From contig JBBHKE010003430.1 in the NCBI GenBank assembly GCA_037447655.1, forward strand, positions 64,001 through 128,000: DNA of 64,000 nucleotides, written 5' to 3'. Positions within the stretch are counted from its first letter, which is position 1. Every line of letters begins with the position of its first letter. Shown here one piece after another: positions 26,843 to 38,798 of this stretch. The notes under the pieces are model-generated. The model saw only the letters and a list, made by a program, of their open reading frames with translations, was not told the DNA's origin and ran no database searches. The DNA is from Zygnema cylindricum. Its lineage: Eukaryota; Streptophyta; Zygnematophyceae; Zygnematales; Zygnemataceae. Position numbers and translations under genes: made by a program.

Positions 26843-27040
26843 ACTTCTTCATCCAAATCCCGCAGACGAGAAAGTATGTGTCGTCGCCCGTATGTTTCTC
26901 AATGTTGCAACCAGGCCCTTCCACCACCGACTTGCTTCTTGGTATTTTGCAACGAAAAGAAAGGAAAAAAAAAAAAACAAAAAAGCATGTCAGTCCTAAT
27001 TCATGTATAAAATTGTATATATATCATATAAAATTTGGTT

Positions 27041-27175
27041 CAACGACAACCTCCAGTTGTCGCTAAATTCAGCGACCATTGTTTGTCGTCAATGGTTCAG
27101 TTATCTGGAGCCATTTCAAGACTCAGCGACGACAGATTGTCGTCGCTGATTCAGTGACGAGTTCAAGACGTCGCA
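27041..27175. repeat. GACGACA hairpin-rich subterminal-like repeats
   Basis: Contains the hairpin CAGCGACGACA-GAT-TGTCGTCGCTG at 27124-27148 plus several GTTGTCGC and GCGACCA words. Similar GACGACGAATTGTCGTCG is at 29820-29837 and AGCGACGACACGC near 29922. Such words on both sides of the 27.4-29.3 kb ORFs resemble plant CACTA subterminal repeats, but no CACTA terminus was found. Confidence 0.45.
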
Positions 27176-27403
27176 ATGTCAAACATACCACAAGTGACAA
27201 AAAAAATGTTAAACAAGTAAGTGAGTGGGTGAAACAGGGGAAGTGATATAGTGGAGTAAGCGTTAGTAAAAAATACATACCAATTACCATTTTTTTTTCG
27301 AGAATGCGTGTGTGAGCCTCATTAATTGCTCTCGATCCGCTTTTTTTTGTTCTTGTTGAGTCGCTACTTGTTGAGTGAGTGCCGCGATTATTAAAGGCAA
27401 ATC

Positions 27404-29278
27404 CTATCCTCTCAGAGGTGAAGGTGGCCTAATCGGTGGCGGAACCCTTTGTATTTCCCAAAAGCGAGAGGGTGACACTTTGACATAGCGACATTTTTGC
27501 AATATCGTCGTACGAGCATCTCGGAGAGCAAGTACCTCGGGAGTTACTCGACAATATTTTATGATGTTGTATAGCCGGGGATCCCACGGATGATGATGAC
27601 GTAGCAACTTCGGGACATTCACCCAAAAACCGTCCACCCCACGAACAACCCACGTTATCCGGGGATCTGCCGGATCAAATTGCTTTATGTGGCCAAAGGT
27701 CGAGCCTCGGTCCTCAAGCGAGATAAACAACCATGTTGGATGTGCGGTGACATCGAGGGGGGTGTCGAGAATTTGCGGAAAAGGATTTGCTTCCGGGTTT
27801 AGTGGTCGGGGTTCACCATACCTCCAATGTTCCGGCCATTCGGCAACCGGAATATAATGTTCTGGTCGAGGCACAAAACTGTCCATTTCCTTCCCTCCTG
27901 TGGGAGGAGGAAAATACCAATCAAGAAGCTCAACCGGGTATGGAGGTTGAGGTTGCGGAGGAGCCATTACAATGGCTCTCTCCCTAGTCGGCATGGGAAT
28001 GAAAATACCAATCAGGAAGCTCAACCGGGTATGGAGGTTGAGGTTGCGGAGGAGCCATTACAATGGCTCTCTCCCTAGTCGGCGTGGGAGGCGCCCCGAA
28101 CACGTCGTCGTTATCATCAAATTCCCCCTCACGTTGTTTTTCCTCACTATCCGGGGTTTTTTCGTCCTCGGTGGTAGGATCATCTTCGTTTTTCCACACC
28201 ACGATATCGGTGGGTTCCAAAATTTTGGGTTCGGGCTTGTCTTCCGACGGTTTTTCACCATCCTCGATGCTCTCGTCGCTATCCGAAGACAAGGGGACGT
28301 ATAATTTATCATTGTCATCTTTCACTTTACGCTTACCCTTTGCTATCTCCTTCTTCCTAGCTATCTTTCTCCGTGCTTCAATCCCCCCACCTTTCTCGAC
28401 CGTTGCCTCTCCCCCTACTCCTTCCTCCTCCACGGTCTCACAAAACCCTATGATTTTTTTTTTATTATCCTTCTTTTTCTACCTAATCTTCCCCTAACCT
28501 CACTCGACCCACCCTCTTCAACCATCGCCTCCTTTCCCTTTCTTTCCTCTCCCAATTTTGTCTTCCCCTCCCTCTCCTCACTCAGCAACTTCTCTTCCCT
28601 AAAACCCCCACCTTTTTCCTCGTCGTCGCCCTCATCAAAAAGTATTAATTTTATTTTTATTTTTTTACATTTTTTCTCTACCTTTTCCTGTGCCTCACTT
28701 CCCTCACCCTCTTCTACCGTCGCCTCCTTCTCTCCCCCGTCTACACCCATTACCGTCTTTCCACCCTCCTCCTCTAATGGAATTTTTTCTCCCATACTCA
28801 TCTCACTTTCTACCGCCTCCCCCCTCCTCACATCTACTGATTCACCCCTTTCCTCCCTTCCCTCCTCCGATAAAACCCCCTCCTTTGCTACCTCATCCAA
28901 ATTTTTCTCTTCCCTTCCTACCCCAACCGGTGTCAATCCTTCCACCTCTACCTCTTCTCTCACCTCCCTTTCATGTTCCCTCCCTTCCGCAGGCACCCAA
29001 CCGATTTGAACCAAAGTGGCCGCCTCCCTTTCTCTCGCTAATTCCTCCGCGGTACCCCTTACTCCTATCACGGTTTCCGGGCCATCTCTTTCCCTCTCTA
29101 CCCCCCTCGGCGATTGCCTTTCCATTGTGGGGTTTTCTTTTTCCACTCCATCCTTTCGCACCTCTTCCCTTTCTACTCTTGGCTGACGTCGTAGATTACG
29201 CCGAGGTAATGGAGGGTAGCGAGGACGATACCGCAAAACACTATGATTTCGCCTATACGACTGGCTGCTGCCCTCCAT
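27404..29278 (-). pseudogene. charged, repeat-rich protein gene with two frame breaks
   Basis: Reading leftward from the ATG at 29278: an Arg/Pro-rich start (MEGSSQSYRRNHSVLRYRPR), a long Glu/Lys/Arg-rich region to 28448, a second charged ORF 28433-27984, and a third (from an ATG at 27994 to 27404) with a folded-looking part including HPTWLFISLEDRGSTFGHIK. The central region repeats a block of the type EATVEEGxGSEAxxK at least three times. Two events break the frame: a poly-A slip near 28453-28462 and a 91-bp tandem duplication (27916-28090). Without them this would be one ORF of about 600 codons. No known family recognised; its setting between GACGACA repeats suggests a transposon-borne accessory ORF, an inference only. 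Confidence 0.5.
27916..28090. repeat. 91-bp tandem duplication inside an ORF
   Basis: ACCAATCAAGAAGCTCAACC at 27916 recurs as ACCAATCAGGAAGCTCAACC at 28007 and the following bases match almost perfectly. On the minus strand both copies encode MAPPQPQPPYPVEL. A length of 91 is not a multiple of three, so the duplication shifts the frame. Confidence 0.9.
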
Positions 29279-29399
29279 GTATATAAGCCACACGTGACGA
29301 AAAAATGAAGGAGAAGAGTCGACTACACAAAAGAACGAGGGAACACAGGAGTTTGTCTTAAAAATTAAAGGTCGTACGTAAAAAGAACGCATGAGGTTT

Positions 29400-29720
29400 T
29401 AACGCTTTCTATACGTTCGATATATACTTGCAGAATGTATTGTTCGCGAGGGCACAAAGTCCTCGCTAATCCAATGAATTTGATCATTCCAACTGTGTGA
29501 CGATGAAACGAAATTAGGAGATGTCGCGGCTCACTGCTTAGAACTTTCCAAGAGTGGCAACGGCGTGCAAAATACACTTACAGACTGTGTGGTCCGCGTC
29601 AATGGAAAGTCGTCCTGTCTTTAATTCTTTTGGATAATCCAACAGTGTGTCGATGAAACTAAATCAAAAAGTCACGCGGTTTAATGATTTCGCGATTCCA
29701 ACAATGAGACAAAGACAAAG
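29400..29720. repeat. imperfect direct repeat, about 150 bp period
   Basis: TCCAACTGTGTGACGATGAAAC (near 29487) recurs as TCCAACAGTGTGTCGATGAAAC (near 29638) and, shorter, at 29697. Neighbouring TGTTCGCGAGG / TGGTCCGCG segments repeat in step. Confidence 0.6.
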
Positions 29721-29739
29721 CCTTGTCGACCATACGAAG

Positions 29740-31039
29740 GTTCATATTTATTGTACTATCTAAGGACAAAAAAACAAAATATGCTCGCTACTATACTTTG
29801 TAATTTTTATCATTATCTCGACGACGAATTGTCGTCGCCAGTTCGATTTCTTCTTCCACGCGTCGACGCTTTGATGTGGCCGCTTGCTAACCATATCAGT
29901 ATGTTACAACCACAAGCGACGACACGCTATCGTCGGTATTTCACGACAGTGCACGAGGATCCAACATACCAACATTAAAAAAATGTGGTGGGGGCGAGGA
30001 AAAAATATATATAAATTGAAGCGAACACATAAAGGTAGAGGTAAACAAAATGTCACATTATAAGCGAATATTATCACAATGTAAGCAGTCGTAAACACTC
30101 ATATAAGGTAAGAATAAAAAGGTAATATTGTTTACTTGTATTATATTCGCCCGTAAAGTGTTGCGAAAACTTGTTGAAGGTCCTCGGTATAACACACTCC
30201 TTTCCGTTTGCATTACAATCTGCAATCTTCCAATTGATTACACGAACGCGTGCAACCTTTGTCGACACGTGTTGGAGCTTACGTCTCAGCACCGGGCTGA
30301 TACCGTGGTCCACATGGGGTGAGTCTGGCTGTGAGTCCGGAGGTGAATTTGGGGGTGAGCCGAAATCGGACCCACCATCTTCCATGAGGGTGTCATCATT
30401 TTATGATCCCATCCCTTCACCTGCGTATCCCTCTCCATCTTTCTCGCCCCACTCCATCTCCTCCTCAACCGAATGTGGGAAAAATACAGCGGGAGCTTTG
30501 GCTTTCGCCGCAAAAAATGTGGTAATGGGCCACATATTTTCTTAAGATAGTGACGCTAACTGGTCAAAGATAAATATGAAGCAACAAATATAAGATGCAA
30601 CAACAAAGGTAGACGCGAAAGGGGGAAAAAGAGTGGCATTGTTGGAGTTAAAAACGCGTATATATAGGAAGGGAAGGGAATCTCTTGTGAAAAAAAGGAG
30701 GGAAAAGCTTGGCCAAAATTTGAACATTCAAAATTTTAAATCAAATATTTTGTTTGAAAGTCAAATATTTCGATTTTAAAAACAACACGGTGATAGCGAG
30801 AAAGTTTTAAAATTTGCGTCAGTTTTCAACGTGAGAGTGCACGTGGTGGACAATGGACGCTTTTCATGAAAAAGGCGTGGGAAAACATGGCAGCTCATTA
30901 AATGTACTGATCTTTTTTGGAAAGGCAGCGGGTAAGACAAGCGTGTTGTGTTGCACCGTAAAAAAAGCCATAATGTTTGCGTGGATAAAAAATCGGACAG
31001 GTGTAATCTTTGGTGGCCAATCACGTGACGTGAATTATT
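29740..31039. other. uninterpreted segment left of the inversion breakpoint
   Basis: No gene family recognised. A minus ORF at 30385-30074 starts MEDGGSDFGSPPNSPPDSQP and could be a small exon or TE ORF; nothing supports it beyond length. The segment ends at about 31039 against the copia integrase remnant. Confidence 0.4.
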
Positions 31040-32281
31040 ATCCCAAGTCAAAATCAGAATACTGACTCGATTCAAATCTGATTTTGACTTCTTTGTTATA
31101 TTTGAATGGATCAATAGACTTTACTTCATTCATCACGAATATATGTTTTACCAAAATGATATCTCTCTTTTTCAAGTCTTACACTCGATATCCTTTTGTG
31201 CTCTCATCATATCCTACAAGATATCCTGGTTTCCCTCTTCCCTCCAACTATCATTTAGTCTTATTGGAATCCGAAGTGTAGACTTTACTTCCAAACACTC
31301 TCAAACTAGACAGATCTGGTTTTCTTTCGGTCCACCTTTCATACAGAGTTTTCTCTTTATTTGCCAAAGTTAACACTCTATTTTTGAGGAAGTTAGCATA
31401 GTTCATAGACTCAACCCAAAACTACAATCTTATTCTTTAATCAGTTAGCATACTTTTGGACATATATCCTAAAGTTCTATTCACTCTTGCTGCTACTCCA
31501 TTTTGTTCTGGATTATAAGGAACATTTTTCTCATGATGGATTTCTTCTTTTTAAGAAATTTTTCATATTCCTTTGAGATGTATTCTTTCCCATTATCACT
31601 TTTTATCTCTTTTATTGAGGTTTCATGTAATTTTCCACTCCATACTTTGTATTAACATCTTAGTACCCCTGACTTATGTCTAAGAAAATATACCTTAGTG
31701 TATGTAGACCAATCATCTGTAAAGGTTAGCATCCATCTTTCCCCCCCATGTGAAGCATATCTAGCTGGTCCCCAAACATCAGTGTGAACTAGATCTAATA
31801 CTTTCTCTTTTCTAAATGTGGATGCCTTTGAAAATGGGAGTCTATGAATCTTCCCTTGGGCACATCCACTACAATCATCTAAGGTCTCATCATCTCCAAA
31901 CTCAATTCCATCCACTATTTCAATTTTCTTCATTTTCTTTAATCTATCTAGATTCACATGCCCCAACCTCTTGTGCCAAAGTATCATATCACTTCCACAC
32001 AAGTAGAGAACACTCTTTTCATTGCAAATTACAATTTTGAACATTCCTTGACTACCCTTTTCAGCTATGAAATAAGCCTCATTATCAAAGCTAGCTGTGA
32101 AGATTCTTTTCTTAGTTCTTGTTTCGTACTCTTTTTCATCTAGAACAGCTGTAGAGACTAAATTATAGCTAAAATGTGAAATGTAAAGAACATCTGAGAG
32201 TGTTACAATTTAAGCCTTTCCATCAACTATATCTTTTAAATCAATCGATCCAACAAGATTGGTGGTTTCTACTCTACCATC
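31040..32281 (-). mobile_element. Copia-1 protease/integrase segment
   Basis: Minus strand, reading down from 32281: end of protease, GAG-pre-integrase (LWHKRLGHVNL near 31985), zinc motif part CSGCAQGKIHRLPF, integrase (TFTDDWSTYTKVYF, SDNGKEYISKEY) with stops, then the acidic IN/RT spacer ending near 31040. The RT that should follow is at 23.64-26.3 kb in the opposite orientation. The first 320 bp duplicate, with about 12 percent divergence by eye, the segment 40299-40617. Confidence 0.8.
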
Positions 32282-33239
32282 TACACCCCTGTGTAACCTG
32301 GACTCCGCTGAGTCCGCAGCAAAAAGAATCACTAAAAATGGTCGAGTAAATTGATAGTTTTGGCTGCCCAAAGTTAGCCATTTATACAAGGTGCTCTCTC
32401 AGAGAGCCGACTACCTACTAGAAAATTTCTAAGTCCTATCTCTCCTCTAATACTTTATCTACTGACGTACGGCATCAATCAAAATACTGTGTCGTACAGA
32501 AAAGTACAGGTGGCGGTGTACTTTCTATACGGCCATCGTATGACATGGCCAAAATGTCGACACATGTCATAGCCGGATTTGTTCCCGCAATCTCCGAAGT
32601 CGCCGCAATCCAACATTGTCGCGCCACGTGTCACATGACGTGGCGATGACTGAAAAACGCCAAAAGTATATATTCCGTGATCGCGACACCTATCGTGGCC
32701 GTCCGATCAAACCGGATATAATTGTAGCCGTTGAAAATATACGCGCAATATTTGTTTCGCGTTCGAAAACAAATGCGAGGTATTCGTTTCATAAAATACA
32801 TGAAATCGTACTCCGTACTATACAAAACTGTATCTATGCATTACGTATCTATTTTCCGTTAGACGAACTAGTCTACGTGTAAAAATATAAATATCTGTCA
32901 AACCTACCATACTCTAGCCCTAGATTTAGACTTATTAGTTAAAGCTAACGGCTAGGTTGACAGACGCCAGGTACCTGGATCAAATCCTGGGTCCGTCAAA
33001 CCTTTTAGATAACTCTATCAATCTTCCTGTCCTCTTTGGACAGCCTAGGCAGCCATGGATCTAACTCCTCTTCAAGTCTTCAGTGACAGCGACAAGTGTG
33101 GGGACTTGAGTGAAGAGTTAGAGGCAGGCTATCACTGTCCCATTTTTGCCTTTAATTTTACAATCTCAAGACCTAGAAAATACTTAAATTTCAACACTCC
33201 CATTATTTTCTAGTCAACTTACTTTCAACTCCCATCAAA

Positions 33240-33247
<8 letters not shown>

Positions 33248-33287
<40 letters not shown>
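33248..33287. repeat. (TA)n microsatellite
   Basis: About 20 TA units in the 3' untranslated part of Copia-F, just upstream of its purine tract. Confidence 0.95.
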
Positions 33288-33290
<3 letters not shown>

Positions 33291-33569
33291 CCGTTCCTTT
33301 TTCCTTTTTCCTTCATGAAGCTTCAAGCGAATACTTTTATATTTAAGAAAGTGTTTTAGATGACCAAAAATAATTTCATCTTGTCGACCATACATTTTAT
33401 TTTGCATGCCACTTTTCATAAATCCGATCAAAGGTTTTATCCACCTCATTTCTTTTTCATCTACATTAAATCCACTTTCCCTCTTGCAATTCAAACAACC
33501 AGCCCCATCCCCAACTTGCAACACATACCCGGATGATAACCCTTTTACAGGCACATCTTCACAAGTGAC

Positions 33570-34876
33570 TGTTGTTCTTTGGTCTAAAATAGACCGCAGA
33601 AGCGACCCAAACTATCATGCAAAAAGCTAAGCCAAAAATAGGTCGACGAACAATCATTTGAAATGCATCCTCCATTTAACATACAACAACATTTAGGGTT
33701 TCATGGAATAATCAACATAAATAAACCCTATGACAACATCTAAGGTTTGATGGAATAATCGACATAAACAAACCCTAGGACAAATGCATAAATAATGCAT
33801 ATCAAACATATATAAAATAACATAAATAAATAATAAAACAAATGCATCACACATAAACAAGAGTATAATCAAAGTATAATCATTATATCATTCAAAGTGC
33901 ATGACCTAATCGACAACCCTAAAATACTACATCTTCGGTCCCCACTTTACTAACCAGCATTGATTAAAGTTCTAATGAAGCTCAAACCTATATATACACT
34001 TGTGAGCTGTTAACAAATCACTAAGTGTCAAAATAACCAATGTAAATTACGTAACTGTCATTAAATCAAACTAATCGTAAGCGTACACCTGAAAGTCAAG
34101 CAATCGTAAGCGTACACTTGTCTGCAAATGCGACACATAAATTAAAGTGTCGAAACCCTAATTAACCACTTAAATATAAATGTCATAATCAGCACTAATT
34201 TAATAATACAAATAAGACAAAGCATTGTTGTTCCAAATATTTTCAAGTACACGCAATCTCATAGAATCGTATGCTGAGTCATGCTGAGTCATGCTGAGTC
34301 ACTCAGCGAAACTCCTTGATTTTCGTCAAAGAATCCGGGACGTCCAAAATAAACATCGTGTGATTGACGCGATTTCGCGTCACCACTACTTGAAAAAATA
34401 ACGGCGGCCTATATCCGCCGTCCGTCACTCTTAATCGGCACCCTTGATGTCGCGCCGCGTGGTCATAAAAATCCACTTGTCGAAACCTCGTCAAACCATC
34501 CGAAATTGTCCGTACCGCAATTTTGTTCCTCGTCATAAATGCGCCTGCCAAAAATAAGTACACCTGTCCCCAAAAAGATTCTATGTACCGGCGGCGTCCT
34601 TTTTATATATCCCACGTGTCGCATTATGAACTTTACGTGCGACGTACCATTTTATCTTCGTCGATTATCTCACGTCGGATTGCTTCGCGATCCGCCGTCC
34701 ATTTCCTCTCACATTTCGCGCCACTCAATTACTTCATTAATTTACGTGTACATTTAATTCCCCAATCCATAAATTCTTTCGAACCTCCACAATATATCGC
34801 GTAAATGCGTACGCACGAAACATCGCGTACGCACGAAACGCTCCGTACGCACGAAACTAAGTTTTCAAAAACAACA
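33570..34876 (-). repeat. E 3' LTR
   Basis: Contains three tandem CGTACGCACGAAAC units (34803-34858, near the LTR start on the minus strand) and three tandem TGCTGAGTCA units (34272-34302), a bZIP/GCN4-type motif. Confidence 0.95.
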
Positions 34877-35772
34877 CTCCCCCGAAAAATTAGTCTCGTG
34901 CATCCATGGCGCCACGTCATCAGCTGTCACCAATGTTACCAGCTGTCACACCTGCTTTCAACTGCCTTCTCCATCTTAATCCGCCATATTCCTCCAACAA
35001 AATTTTCCCACTTGTTCCACCATCGCTTCCGCTGCCTCCATATGCCTTCCAAGTTTCATAATACATAATATATATTTTCATTTTCCGATTACAACAAAAT
35101 TTTATCTTTTCTCAACAATATCTAAATCTGAATCTACTTCTCACAATTCTGTCACAAATCAACTAAGAATTAAAACCAAACGATCACACTAATAATATAT
35201 CCCAACTCAAAATTTATACCTCAACCATATCAAATCTAGATTTCAAAATTTTTCTTTTCTTTTCCATTTAATAATCTGATCCCAAAATTTCCCATTAAAA
35301 ATACACTTAACAAATAGTATTTTCCCAAAAATTCTAATAATATCACATTTCCCAAAAATTCCCAACAACTCAAAATCTACATTACAAATCCAATTTTCAA
35401 CAATCATCGATCCACAAAATTTGGATCTCTCCACCACATGTCAAAACTCCACCTTTCGGATCTCTCTCCCCCAAACGTCGAAATTCCACCTTCCACATTT
35501 CTCCATCAAACGAATATGTATTTTCCAAAAATAAAATATCATTTCTCATAATTAATCATTTTCATTGAGGGTAGACATTTCGGCACTGTCACTAAGTTAA
35601 CCCTTGGGGCGATGCAAGATTAAACTCGGCACATACCAACACTATGATAAGGCCGATCTCATGGGTACACAGACACCATTACTGCAATACAACCAGCAAG
35701 AACAAAATTAACCCGCTACAATGCATGTGACACAAACCTACATCGACTTAACCTAACATATGATAGATGGGG

Positions 35773-35787
35773 CGTGGGCCCATAACC
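35773..35787 (-). other. E primer-binding site, half-tRNA iMet type
   Basis: Minus strand GGTTATGGGCCCACG directly follows the LTR. From memory this is complementary to 14 consecutive bases of the plant initiator tRNA-Met anticodon arm (GUGGGCCCAUAACC), the arrangement known from Drosophila copia, rather than to the tRNA 3' end. Confidence 0.7.
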
Positions 35788-37094
35788 TGTTGTTCTTTGG
35801 TCTAAAATAGACCGCAGAAGCGACCCAAACTATCATGCAAAAAGCTAAGCCAAAAATAGGTCGACGAACAATCATTTGAAATGCATCCTCCATTTAACAT
35901 ACAACAACATTTAGGGTTTCATGGAATAATCAACATAAATAAACCCTATGACAACATCTAAGGTTTGATGGAATAATCGACATAAACAAACCCTAGGACA
36001 AATGCATAAATAATGCATATCAAACATATATAAAATAACATAAATAAATAATAAAACAAATGCATCACACATAAACAAGAGTATAATCAAAGTATAATCA
36101 TTATATCATTCAAAGTGCATGACCTAATCGACAACCCTAAAATACTACATCTTCGGTCCCCACTTTACTAACCAGCATTGATTAAAGTTCTAATGAAGCT
36201 CAAACCTATATATACACTTGTGAGCTGTTAACAAATCACTAAGTGTCAAAATAACCAATGTAAATTACGTAACTGTCATTAAATCAAACTAATCGTAAGC
36301 GTACACCTGAAAGTCAAGCAATCGTAAGCGTACACTTGTCTGCAAATGCGACACATAAATTAAAGTGTCGAAACCCTAATTAACCACTTAAATATAAATG
36401 TCATAATCAGCACTAATTTAATAATACAAATAAGACAAAGCATTGTTGTTCCAAATATTTTCAAGTACACGCAATCTCATAGAATCGTATGCTGAGTCAT
36501 GCTGAGTCATGCTGAGTCACTCAGCGAAACTCCTTGATTTTCGTCAAAGAATCCGGGACGTCCAAAATAAACATCGTGTGATTGACGCGATTTCGCGTCA
36601 CCACTACTTGAAAAAATAACGGCGGCCTATATCCGCCGTCCGTCACTCTTAATCGGCACCCTTGATGTCGCGCCGCGTGGTCATAAAAATCCACTTGTCG
36701 AAACCTCGTCAAACCATCCGAAATTGTCCGTACCGCAATTTTGTTCCTCGTCATAAATGCGCCTGCCAAAAATAAGTACACCTGTCCCCAAAAAGATTCT
36801 ATGTACCGGCGGCGTCCTTTTTATATATCCCACGTGTCGCATTATGAACTTTACGTGCGACGTACCATTTTATCTTCGTCGATTATCTCACGTCGGATTG
36901 CTTCGCGATCCGCCGTCCATTTCCTCTCACATTTCGCGCCACTCAATTACTTCATTAATTTACGTGTACATTTAATTCCCCAATCCATAAATTCTTTCGA
37001 ACCTCCACAATATATCGCGTAAATGCGTACGCACGAAACATCGCGTACGCACGAAACGCTCCGTACGCACGAAACTAAGTTTTCAAAAACAACA
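35788..37094 (-). repeat. E 5' LTR
   Basis: Same length and apparently same sequence as 33570-34876, including both sets of short tandem motifs (37021-37076 and 36490-36520). Confidence 0.95.
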
Positions 37095-37343
37095 GTGACA
37101 TCACACCAAATAGTGATGTCAAATCCATCCACCCCCAAATATATCGAACAAACACTAGTCCCCACTAAGTTCCTCATAAGATCTACATCTCCCGTACTCA
37201 TATTTTTATCTATGATAATTACCCCATTTTCTGAACTTCCCTCACTCTCTCCCATGGAATTCTTTCCACTATCGGTTTCTGTTTTAATTCCCAACAAATA
37301 TTTATTCTCCCCTAAACCTTTAATCAAATATTTCTCTTCTCCC

Positions 37344-38798
37344 CTATCCTTTAAAAACCCCCTCTAGAATTAATTCTCCCCTTTCGTCGGAATCTGTTGA
37401 AGTCTCCGTTTCCGACCAGTTTTCTGTTTCCAAAATATCCATGAAACAATCCTCAATATTTTGAACTTCCTCAAGTATCTCCTCTCTCTTTACTTCCCTT
37501 ATACCTCCAAAAGCACATTGTTGCTTTCGTGGAATTTTTGTATGCTTTTCTCTCTTCCCCGTACTACTAACCCGGAGAAGCTCTAAAATATCTTCATCCT
37601 CTTTCTCCTCTTCCCCTTCGTCCTCCTTATCCACATTCCAACTTCTAAGTTTTTCCAAACAAGGGCATTCCTCCATATAATGACCCGGCTCCCTACAAAA
37701 GAAGCAAACCCCTTTTTTCAACGCTTCGTGTCTTTTCCCCTCCCTCTTTTTCTATCAAATTTCCAATAAGGTTTACCTTTGTCTTTCTTCCTCCCATCAT
37801 GCTTTCGCTCGTCACCGTCGTTCCTCTCATCACGCTTCCGCGAATCACCACCGTTCCTCTCATCACGCTTCCGCCAACCACCACCAGTTGTAAATGCATT
37901 CACCCTGTCACTTCCCCTACGAAGCTCCAAAGTGCTTTCGCTCACAAGAATTATCCCCATGGTAAAGCTCCAAGTCCATGAGAAGCCATCTATTGCTTAC
38001 ATACGACAAATGATGTTTTCGTACTCATCTAAGAGTTTCATAAGTAGTGTATTAATCTATGATGTTTTTGTACTCATCTTGGAGTTTCATAAGTAGTGTA
38101 TTAATCTATGATGTTTTCGTACTCATCTGGGAGTTTAATAAGTAGTGTATTAATCTTCCTCTCCTCAGATTCTACATATCCCACACTAGCGTAAGCTCAA
38201 CATATAACGCAGCAATATCATTGCAAAACTCTATCATGCTACCGCCTTTATAAACATAGGCCTCTATTTCCTGTTTTACTAATTGCTGCCTCTGAATAGT
38301 CTCACTCTTATAAATCTGACTTAGTGTTTCCCATATCTTTGAAGACTTGGTTAGACTTAAAAGAGTGATAGCTATCGACGTAGGCACATATCTAAGTATG
38401 AGATGTTTTGCTATAGTGTTTTTATATTCTCATATTTTTCTGTAATTTTCTTCAGTTTTAATCCCTACATGTGATACCATAGCTGAGAGCCTAGCTCCCC
38501 TCACAATAGGTGTCCCTTTTTCCTTCTCCCCTATTTCCCCATCCACGGAAAGATTTTTCCCTTCACCTTCTGTTGCATCTAAACTCCGGTTGATATTCTG
38601 GGCAGCCTCATATGAATCTCCATAGTAAGCTCCTCCAAAGCCAAGTGGGGGACATCTCACTTGTCCCGCAACAATTCCCCATAAGTGCTTCCCGAAAAGC
38701 AATCCCTCCATTGTAAACGCCCAATAAGTGAAGCCTGTTCCATCAAACATAGGCACCCTAGATGGTGGGTCTATAACGTGAAACTCTGAGACCTCCAT
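37344..38798 (-). pseudogene. Copia-F gag
   Basis: Starts at the ATG at 38798, 20 bases inside the 5' LTR, and reads MEVSEFHVIDPPSRVPMFDG across the LTR/primer-site border. The N-terminal gag part runs to 38430 (stop), then frameshifted pieces at 38387-38172 and 37960-37693, then a CCHC knuckle CX2CX4HX4C and an acidic tail to 37370. The gag-pol border is deleted, so it runs into the RT/RNase H remainder. Confidence 0.75.

Larger units (their letters stand above)
33570..37094 (-). mobile_element. element E: young nonautonomous LTR element (TRIM/LARD-like)
   Basis: Two LTRs of 1,307 bp (33570-34876 and 35788-37094) that I could not tell apart, TG...CA ends, 911-bp noncoding interior, and a perfect 5-bp target duplication GTGAC (33565-33569 and 37095-37099). 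Minus orientation is set by the primer-binding site GGTTATGGGCCCACG next to the right LTR and the purine tract CGGGGGAG next to the left one. Both signals match the surrounding copia family, so E is probably moved by copia enzymes. It splits the RNase H of Copia-F. No protein of its own. Confidence 0.95.

Noticed and set aside
27041-29940. Complete CACTA transposon
   Set aside because: GACGACA subterminal-like repeats are present but no CACTA termini or transposase could be found.
32956-33000. tRNA gene
   Set aside because: Only a T-arm-like hairpin is present; no D-arm, anticodon arm or A box could be placed.
34303-37022. Paired ORFs of 86 and 93 aa
   Set aside because: They lie in the two identical LTRs of element E; duplication of the LTR explains the pairing and no protein family fits.
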